Made by a program: the position numbers and the translations under genes. DNA of 42,097 bases, from the NCBI GenBank assembly GCA_002685935.1, contig NYZD01000003.1, positions 1-42,097 of the forward strand, read 5' to 3'. The notes under the pieces are model-generated. The model had not been told where the DNA came from and made no database searches. It was given only the letters and a program-made list of their open reading frames with translations. The first letter of the stretch is position 1. Every line of letters starts with the position of its first letter. Source of the DNA: Planctomycetaceae bacterium. Its GTDB lineage: Bacteria; Planctomycetota; Phycisphaerae; Phycisphaerales; Zrk34. Shown piece by piece: positions 36,750 to 42,097 of this stretch.

Positions 36750-37421
36750 TTATTTCTGCTCGCTCGGCGCCGACAGCACCCCGCGCGAGGACGCCTGCTC
36801 CTCTTCACGCATCGCCGCACGCACGTTCTGCGCCCGAAACGCCAGCAGACCCAGCAACGCATCGTGATTCGCGCCGCAATCAAACGCCACCTGATCGTCG
36901 CGCCCCTCGACCAATGTCATGTCACAAAGCTTCGCGTACCCCCGCGCCAACGCCAACGCCCGCTTCCGCGTCGCATCCGTCACCGTCTCCGCCTTCACCT
37001 CATACACGCCGCCCGAAACCGCCGTCACGATCAGATTCCCGTCCGCCTTCTTATCGAACACCGTCAGCGGCTTCGCCTCCAGCGCCGTATCGCTCCCCAG
37101 CCGGCACACATCCAAAAACGCCCGCTTCAACCCCCGCGCATGGAACGAGCCACACCCAAACCGAAGCCACCCCGCTTCATCCCCCGCCTCCTCAAACCCC
37201 GCCATCACCTTCAGCGCCGCTGTGATGAACGCAACTCGCTCCGCCGACCCCGATGCAGAGCTGTAAGTATGTATTTTAACAAGAGTTACGCCATCCACCA
37301 CGCGGCCGTAAAGCCCCACCGACATGTTCTGGCAATGCCGGTCCATGCTCATCAGTTCAATACGCCGACCCAGGTCGAGTGTCTTGCCGATCGCCGAATC
37401 CTCCCAATACGCGGACCGCAC
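36750..37421 (-). CDS. Unrecognised protein, first gene of the corrinoid operon
   Basis: Up to 223 residues with no family recognised. It looks like a soluble alpha/beta protein with several cysteines (DRHCQN, RFGCGSFHARG, LDVCRLG, KLCDM, FDCGAN) and ends with a charged helix. It lies 21 bases before the URO-D methyltransferase gene, so it is likely to belong to the same pathway. The longest frame starts with GTG at 37421, but a good promoter predicts transcription beginning near 37417, after that codon. GGGAGG at 37405-37400 is followed 8 bases later by ATC (37391), and the first ATG is at 37352 without a ribosome site. The true start is therefore uncertain. Confidence 0.65.
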   Translation of the reverse strand: MRSAYWEDSAIGKTLDLGRRIELMSMDRHCQNMSVGLYGRVVDGVTLVKIHTYSSASGSAERVAFITAALKVMAGFEEAGDEAGWLRFGCGSFHARGLKRAFLDVCRLGSDTALEAKPLTVFDKKADGNLIVTAVSGGVYEVKAETVTDATRKRALALARGYAKLCDMTLVEGRDDQVAFDCGANHDALLGLLAFRAQNVRAAMREEEQASSRGVLSAPSEQK

Positions 37422-37423
37422 AG

Positions 37424-37451
37424 ACTATACCCGCCGATCCCGCAAATCAAA
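37424..37451 (-). promoter_or_regulatory. Candidate promoter of the corrinoid methyltransferase operon
   Basis: On the minus strand TTTGAT (37451-37446) and TATAGT (37429-37424) are separated by 16 bases. The predicted transcription start is near 37417. It is the only clear promoter upstream of the operon 37421-31036, and faces the candidate promoter at 37498-37525. Confidence 0.45.
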
Positions 37452-37497
37452 CCGATTCGGTCCTACATGAAATGCCCGTCGCCGCCCACTCCCGCCC

Positions 37498-37525
37498 TTG
37501 GTCAGCCCCCCAAAACGGGTATCAT
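37498..37525 (+). promoter_or_regulatory. Candidate promoter of the second Gfo/Idh gene
   Basis: TTGGTC (37498-37503) and TATCAT (37520-37525) are separated by 16 bases. Predicted start near 37532 leaves about 30 bases before the ATG at 37562. It is divergent from the corrinoid operon promoter, 47 bases away, so the two could share a regulator. Confidence 0.4.
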
Positions 37526-37561
37526 TCGGCACGACCACCACATAAATAAGGGAATCCACCC

Positions 37562-38602
37562 ATGGCCCCCCAGGAAGTCAAAATCGGCATCATCGGCGCC
37601 GGCGCCAACACCCGCCTCAAGCACATCCCCGGACTCCAGGCGATCGACGGCGTCGAAATCGTCGGCCTCTGCAACCGCTCCCCCGAATCCTCACAAAAAG
37701 TCGCCGACCAGTTCGGCATCAAGAAAACCTACGACCATTGGCAGCACGTCATCGATGACCCCGCCACCGACGCCATCGTCGTCGGCACCTGGCCCTACAT
37801 GCACTGCCGGTGCACCCTCGCCGCCCTCAAGGCCGGCAAGCACATCCTCACCGAAGCTCGCATGGCAGCCAACGCCACCGAAGCCCGCCGCATGTTGCAC
37901 GCCGCCCAGCGCCATCCGCTTCTCACCGCACAGATCGTCCCCGTCGTCTCCGGCGCCGAAAAAACCGCCCAACGCATGATCGCCGATGGCGAACTCGGCG
38001 ACATCCTCGCCGTCGAGTACCACGCCGACAGCGGCGCATTCCTCGATCGCGAATCCCCCCTCCACTGGCGACAGAACTTCGACCTTAACGGCATGAACAT
38101 CCGCTGGCTCGGCACCACCTACGAAGTCATCCTCCGCTGCGTCGGCCACGCCACCCGAGTCCTCGCCGCCGGACAAACCTTCGTCAAATCCCGACTCAAC
38201 GCCGACGGCCAAATGGCCACCGTCCGCGTCCCCGAACACCTCGACGTCATCGCCGACATGGAATGCGGCGCCCAACTCCATATCCAACAGTCCGACATCT
38301 CCGCCCTCATGGACGGCGGCGGCACCTACTTCTTCGGCTCCGAGGCCACCCTCCGACTCAACGGCGACCAACTCCACGGCGGACGACGTGGCGACACCCA
38401 ACTCAAACCCATCAAAATCCCCGACAACGAAAAACTCACCTGGCGCGTCGAAGAAGAATTCATCAACGCCATCCGTGGCCTCGAACCCGTCCGCTACACC
38501 CCCTTCGACGTCGGCGTCAAATACATGGAGTTCACCGAAGCCGTCACCCGTTCCATCGCCACCGGCCACGCCGTCCACCTGCCCCTCACCCTCAACGACT
38601 AA
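37562..38602 (+). CDS. Gfo/Idh/MocA family protein lacking the EKP lysine
   Basis: A 346-residue protein with an N-terminal Rossmann fold (VKIGIIGAGANTRLKHIPG) and a Gfo/Idh C-terminal domain (WRVEEEFINAIRG, then SIATGHAV near the end). Where the family normally has CEKP, it reads LTEARMA (residues 96-102), so the conserved lysine that assists hydride transfer is absent. It may still bind NAD(P) but use another residue or have another role. A run AAGGGA about 8-13 bases upstream is the ribosome site. It starts a plus-strand series with a histidine phosphatase (63-base gap) and a URO-D-like protein. Confidence 0.88.
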   Translation: MAPQEVKIGIIGAGANTRLKHIPGLQAIDGVEIVGLCNRSPESSQKVADQFGIKKTYDHWQHVIDDPATDAIVVGTWPYMHCRCTLAALKAGKHILTEARMAANATEARRMLHAAQRHPLLTAQIVPVVSGAEKTAQRMIADGELGDILAVEYHADSGAFLDRESPLHWRQNFDLNGMNIRWLGTTYEVILRCVGHATRVLAAGQTFVKSRLNADGQMATVRVPEHLDVIADMECGAQLHIQQSDISALMDGGGTYFFGSEATLRLNGDQLHGGRRGDTQLKPIKIPDNEKLTWRVEEEFINAIRGLEPVRYTPFDVGVKYMEFTEAVTRSIATGHAVHLPLTLND

Positions 38603-38665
38603 CCCCGCCGTCGCGATCGATCACGCGCATCCCCACGAGCCGCGACCGTTATCACTGTTGCAGCC

Positions 38666-39304
38666 ATGGCCGACCCCATCACCGTCTACCTCGTCCGCCA
38701 CGGCGAAACCGAATGGGACCTCGCCGGCCGCCAGCAGGGACATCTCGATAGCCCCCTCACCCCGCGCGGCATCCGACAGGCAAACGCCCTCGCCCACGCC
38801 CTCGCCGATCGCGCCATCCAGATCATCTACGCCAGCGACCTCGGCCGCGCCATGCAGACCGCCGAGACCATCGCCGCGAACCTGAACTTGCCCGTCCATC
38901 CCGACCCGCGACTGCGCGAACGCCACCTCGGCGCCATGCAGGCACTAACCAAAGCGCAGTTCCAGAAACAACATCCCCAGGCGGCCGCCGCGTTCGACTC
39001 CGGCGATCCCGACTACTGCCTCCCAGGTGGCGAAAGCGCGCGCCAGCGCTACGACCGCACCGTGCCCTGCGTCGAGGAATTGGCCCAACGCCATCCCGGA
39101 CAAACCATACTGATCGTCGCCCACGGCGGCGTCCTCGACGGAATGTGCCACAGAACCCTCGCTATCCCCTTGACCCAGCCGCGCCGCTTCTCCCTGTTCA
39201 ACGGCGCCATCAATCGCTTCACCTGGACCGACCCCAACTGGCAACTCGATACCTGGGGCGACCTCACCCACCTCGGCGATCTCGAAGCGCTCGACGACAA
39301 CTGA
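38666..39304 (+). CDS. Histidine phosphatase family protein
   Basis: A 212-residue phosphoglycerate-mutase-fold phosphatase. The phospho-histidine motif LVRHGETEWD has Arg11 and His12, ASDLGRAMQTAETIA carries the second arginine, RLRERHLGAMQ the acidic position, and VAHGGVLDG the second histidine. The family removes phosphate from sugars, nucleotides or cofactors such as alpha-ribazole phosphate in cobamide synthesis. The corrinoid system nearby makes the last role worth testing, but homology alone does not decide. The next gene begins 27 bases downstream. Confidence 0.9.
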   Translation: MADPITVYLVRHGETEWDLAGRQQGHLDSPLTPRGIRQANALAHALADRAIQIIYASDLGRAMQTAETIAANLNLPVHPDPRLRERHLGAMQALTKAQFQKQHPQAAAAFDSGDPDYCLPGGESARQRYDRTVPCVEELAQRHPGQTILIVAHGGVLDGMCHRTLAIPLTQPRRFSLFNGAINRFTWTDPNWQLDTWGDLTHLGDLEALDDN

Positions 39305-39331
39305 CAACCAAACCACACAAGCGATTCACAC

Positions 39332-40315
39332 ATGACCCCTCGACAGCGCGTCATCAATGCCCTCCGCTTCGAACCCGTCGACCAGATCCCCATCGAAAAC
39401 GAATTCGAAGGCGAACTGCAAACCAAATACCCCAGCGACGTCGCCTATCCGCCCTTCACTTACCCACCCGGCAAAAGCCGCGGCGAAGCCTACGCCAATC
39501 GCCCTTACACCGACATCTGGGGATGCATCTGGGAAGCCGCCGAGGACGGCGTCTGTGGTGAAGTCAAACACGCCCCCCTGAGCCACGACTGGAGCGGCCT
39601 CAAAACCTTCACCCCGCCCTGGGAAATCCTCGACGGCGCCGACCTCTCGCAGGTCGACCCCGCCTGCAGTGCCACCGACAAGTTCACCATCGCCATGTGG
39701 TCCGCCATGCCCAACCCCTTCGAACGCATGCAACACCTGCGTGGACCCGAGCAGCTCTACATGGACCTCGCCTACCTCGAGCCGCCCCTCTACCAACTCC
39801 GCGACATGGTCCACGCCTACTTCATGAAGCAGATGCAGCTGTGGGTCAACACCCGCGTCGACGCCGTGCACATCGTCGACGACTGGGGCTCGCAGCAATC
39901 CCTCCTGATCGACCCCGACCTGTGGCGCGCCTTCTTCAAGCCCCTCTACAAAGACTACTGCGATCTCGCCCGCGACCACGGCAAGTTCGTCCTCATGCAC
40001 TCCGACGGATATATCGCCGACATCATCCCCGATCTCATCGAGATCGGCGTCAACGCCGTCAACGCCCAACTCTTCTGCATGCCCATCGAACACCTCGCCG
40101 AACAATTCGCCGGCCGCATCTGCTTCTGGGGCGAGATCGACCGCCAAACCCTCCTCACCACCGCCACCCCTCAACAAGTCCGCCAGGCCGTCCGCCGCGT
40201 CGCCCACGCCTTCCTCGCCAACCACCGCACCGGCGTCGTCGGCCAATGCTTCTGGGGCAAAGGCCACCGCCCCGAAAACATCGAAGCCGTCTACGATGAA
40301 TGGTCCAAAGTCTGA
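39332..40315 (+). CDS. URO-D superfamily methyltransferase-like protein with altered metal site
   Basis: A 327-residue uroporphyrinogen decarboxylase-fold protein (TPRQRVINALRFEPVDQIPI opens as in MtaA-like proteins). The H-x-C zinc motif reads MHSDGYI, so the first cysteine is replaced by Ser. A late cysteine (GQCFWGKG) is present. It is thus neither a heme-pathway decarboxylase nor a standard zinc-thiolate methyltransferase, and its function is unknown; similar HSDGY proteins accompany sugar-catabolic genes in this phylum. It lies between the phosphatase and a glycosidase-like gene. Confidence 0.82.
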   Translation: MTPRQRVINALRFEPVDQIPIENEFEGELQTKYPSDVAYPPFTYPPGKSRGEAYANRPYTDIWGCIWEAAEDGVCGEVKHAPLSHDWSGLKTFTPPWEILDGADLSQVDPACSATDKFTIAMWSAMPNPFERMQHLRGPEQLYMDLAYLEPPLYQLRDMVHAYFMKQMQLWVNTRVDAVHIVDDWGSQQSLLIDPDLWRAFFKPLYKDYCDLARDHGKFVLMHSDGYIADIIPDLIEIGVNAVNAQLFCMPIEHLAEQFAGRICFWGEIDRQTLLTTATPQQVRQAVRRVAHAFLANHRTGVVGQCFWGKGHRPENIEAVYDEWSKV

Positions 40316-40475
40316 CCAACACGCCGCACATCCCCCGCAATCTAACAACGACCAATCAAACCGCGCCACGACGCCCGGTTGACACCCGCCAATCACCAAC
40401 AAAGACTGTGATCCACAGCGATCAGCAACCCATCGCGACGATTCGGCTAACGCATGCCATCCAAAGGACACCCCA

Positions 40476-41456
40476 ATGCTCGCCCATTACAAATGGCTGC
40501 GTGATCCCGAAAACCCAATATTGCCCCCCGGCACGGGCTCGACCTGTGACAGCACACGGTGCATGAACCCCTTCGTCGTGAAAGTGGCAGACGAATACCG
40601 GCTCTACTATTCCGGTGGCGATAACGACGGTCACCAGCGCCTGTGCCTCGCGACCGCCCCCGTCACCACGCCGAATCACTTCACGCGACACGGCGTGATC
40701 CTTGATCTGGGACAAGCCGGCGCCTTCGATGCCCACTGGTGCGTCCTGCCCTGTGTGCACCGGTTCGCCGCCAAGTGGCATCTCTACTACAGCGGACACG
40801 ACGGAACCGATCTCGGACTCCAGTCTTTCCCCGGCATCGGACTCGCCGTCAGCGACGACGGGATCCATTTCCATCGCCACGCGCCCCAGCCGCTCATCAC
40901 CGGCGACCGGACCGCGCCGTTCCCCGACAACCGCGGCGTCGCCGGCGGCGGCAGCATCCTCGAAGACCCCCTGCCCGACGGCGCCGTCCGTTACCGGATG
41001 TATTACACGCTGGCCGTCGGCACCAAAAGCCCCGATGTGCGCATCAATCAGGAAAAACACTGCGCCGTCTGTCACAGCACCGACGGCATCCATTGGACCG
41101 ACCACAGATTAATCATGAGCCCGCGGTCAGACGTGGCCAACGAGGACATCGCCGTCGCCGCGCCCTTTGTCTGGCGCGATGCCGACCTCTATCGAATGAT
41201 CTACTGTGGCATCGGCACGCGATGGGGCTACTACTCAATGTCAGAAGCCGTCAGCGTCGATGGCTACACCTGGCAGCGCGGACCGGGAGACGAAAACCTC
41301 GCCCTCGCCCCGGACGCCGCATCGCCGTGGGAATCGCGGATGGTCGAATACCCCTGCGTCATCGCCGAAGACCACCGCCTCCGCCTCTTCTACTGTGGAA
41401 ACGAATACGGCGCCACCGGCATCGGCACCGCCGTCGCGGAAAACCCGTCCCCATAA
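40476..41456 (+). CDS. Beta-propeller glycoside hydrolase-like protein (GH43/GH130 type)
   Basis: A 326-residue protein with repeated blade motifs YRLYYSG, WHLYYSGHD, YRMYYT, YRMIYCG and LRLFYCGN, each preceded by a strand. This pattern fits a five-bladed beta-propeller of the GH43/GH32/GH130 clan. RDPENPILPPG at the N-terminus is frequent in GH130-like proteins. Catalytic acids cannot be assigned safely, and no signal peptide is seen. AAAGGA (40463-40468) lies 7 bases before the ATG. Base composition differs from its neighbours: codons are mixed and the strong C-over-G excess of the window is missing. Confidence 0.6.
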   Translation: MLAHYKWLRDPENPILPPGTGSTCDSTRCMNPFVVKVADEYRLYYSGGDNDGHQRLCLATAPVTTPNHFTRHGVILDLGQAGAFDAHWCVLPCVHRFAAKWHLYYSGHDGTDLGLQSFPGIGLAVSDDGIHFHRHAPQPLITGDRTAPFPDNRGVAGGGSILEDPLPDGAVRYRMYYTLAVGTKSPDVRINQEKHCAVCHSTDGIHWTDHRLIMSPRSDVANEDIAVAAPFVWRDADLYRMIYCGIGTRWGYYSMSEAVSVDGYTWQRGPGDENLALAPDAASPWESRMVEYPCVIAEDHRLRLFYCGNEYGATGIGTAVAENPSP

Positions 41457-41521
41457 GGGGCCCACATAACAGGAACGTCGCCCCGGCCTCGCGACCCCAA
41501 GATGTCAATACCCGCCGCCCA

Positions 41522-41827
41522 TCATGGTTTCGTCACATCTTCTTTCCGCGCAAACATCTTGCGACAGACAAAGCAACCTAAAAGCGACAGCGTCAAACAA
41601 ACAGCCAAGTGAATGACCACCACCACTAGCGAAAGCAGCGAAACGCCCCAAGCCCCTTCGAACAGCGCGAACACGCCAAAATACGACAGAAACACCCGCC
41701 CGACGCCAACATACCTGTCGCCGATGTACAGATCATAGGTCGCAACAAATAGCCCAGCGATGAATACGACAAGAAATATTGTCCAGAAGACGTTCTTCTC
41801 TTGTTTCGATTTGGGCAATAGTCTCAT
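41522..41827 (-). CDS. Small hypothetical membrane protein
   Basis: A 101-residue protein with no recognised family. A basic N-terminus (LLPKSKQEK) is followed by hydrophobic segments at about 13-30, 44-57 and 62-87, then a basic tail. It probably spans the membrane two or three times. Its codons are markedly more A/T-rich than the rest of the window. A -10-like TACAAT (41894-41889 on this strand) would give a leader of about 55 bases. The longer open frame upstream of 41827 is a Gly/Ala-rich shadow of the next gene. It may be a recent arrival. Confidence 0.55.
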   Translation of the reverse strand: MRLLPKSKQEKNVFWTIFLVVFIAGLFVATYDLYIGDRYVGVGRVFLSYFGVFALFEGAWGVSLLSLVVVVIHLAVCLTLSLLGCFVCRKMFARKEDVTKP

Positions 41828-41943
41828 CGTGCATCCCAACTGCCGCGCGGTGGGCAATGATGAAACGAGGTCGGCAGGCTTCTTCCTATTGTAACGAGCT
41901 CCCTCCACCGCCCGTCGCGCGATCGCCAGCGGCGCCCGACCCC

Positions 41944-42097
41944 CTACTCCAACCCAAACACCCGCGCCGCGTTGCCCCAGAAAATACGCTCCACCGCTCG
42001 ATCCCGAAGCTTCTCCGACCAGCACGCCCACTTCAACGCACGCAAATGCTCCAACCCCACCAGCACCGGTTCGATCCGCGTGTGCTTCTCCCCCCAC
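41944..42097 (-). CDS. C-terminal end of an amidohydrolase-family protein (cut by window edge)
   Basis: The last 50 codons of a gene that runs off the right edge. The translated end, EKLRDRAVERIFWGNAARVF followed by GLE, is the usual C-terminus of amidohydrolase-2 (TIM-barrel metal-dependent hydrolase/decarboxylase) proteins, where IFWGNAARVFGL closes the barrel. The catalytic part lies outside the window. The stop is TAG at 41946-41944. Confidence 0.7.
   Translation of the reverse strand, partial: WGEKHTRIEPVLVGLEHLRALKWACWSEKLRDRAVERIFWGNAARVFGLE

Noticed and set aside
41828-42097. N-terminal extension of the small membrane protein to the window edge
   Set aside because: The extension is Gly/Ala-rich and overlaps the better-supported amidohydrolase C-terminus in another frame on the same strand.
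1-42097. Mobile elements, prophage, CRISPR arrays, toxin-antitoxin or defence islands
   Set aside because: No transposase, integrase, Cas, nuclease-helicase or repeat-spacer pattern was found on either strand.

Overview
The window looks like a chromosomal segment of a GC-rich planctomycete, most likely class Phycisphaerae (inference). It has two exported proteins with PEP-CTERM-like sorting tails, one of them also with a dockerin domain. It is also dense in gene families common in that phylum: Gfo/Idh/MocA oxidoreductases, PhyH dioxygenases, ThuA, GH127, URO-D-like methyltransferases and sugar isomerase-like TIM barrels. No rRNA, tRNA, CRISPR array, insertion sequence or phage gene was recognised. 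Coding density is high. The only gap above 300 bases is 3464-3962.

Layout. 35-2709 (-) is a small signalling operon: PAS histidine kinase, STAS protein and a stand-alone MshEN domain protein. 2957-5030 (+) holds a small membrane protein and a dockerin/PEP-CTERM-like protein behind a long leader. 5181-6921 (+) holds an acetoacetate-decarboxylase-like protein and a sugar-isomerase-like TIM barrel. 7064-10372 (+) is a complete frdABCD operon of the E. coli quinol:fumarate reductase type. 10599-12716 (+) is a large exported M23 peptidase with an FN3-like domain and a PEP-CTERM-like tail. 13219-16217 (-) carries a Gfo/Idh oxidoreductase, a PHP phosphoesterase and cysC. 16384-19391 (+) carries a PfkB sugar kinase, an aminotransferase and an omega-amidase-type nitrilase. 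19442-24868 is a carbohydrate-related stretch (GH127, two SDRs, ThuA, RraA-like). 24865-25799 (-) is a PhyH dioxygenase with a frameshift. 25942-30166 (+) is the glycine cleavage operon gcvT-gcvH-gcvP, in which gcvT has an internal deletion and gcvP a one-base frameshift. 30234-31016 (+) is an HpcH/HpaI aldolase.

The most interesting block is 31036-37421 (-): an unrecognised gene, a URO-D/MtaA-family methyltransferase, a stand-alone homocysteine S-methyltransferase, a corrinoid protein, a RACo-type corrinoid activator with an extra cysteine-rich N-terminus, and a second PhyH dioxygenase. Together they look like a complete corrinoid methyl-transfer chain ending in methionine, with an unknown methyl donor and no recognisable folate-binding domain. 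From 37562 (+) follow a second Gfo/Idh protein, a histidine phosphatase, a URO-D-like protein lacking a metal cysteine, and a beta-propeller glycosidase-like protein. The right edge (-) has a small membrane protein and the end of an amidohydrolase.

Across most of the window the + strand is strongly C-rich over G whichever strand is coding, so + genes favour C-ending codons and - genes favour G-ending codons. The propeller gene at 40476-41456 departs from this. All three broken genes lie within 25.0-28.8 kb and break at C homopolymers, so a local sequence or assembly error must be excluded before inferring gene decay.
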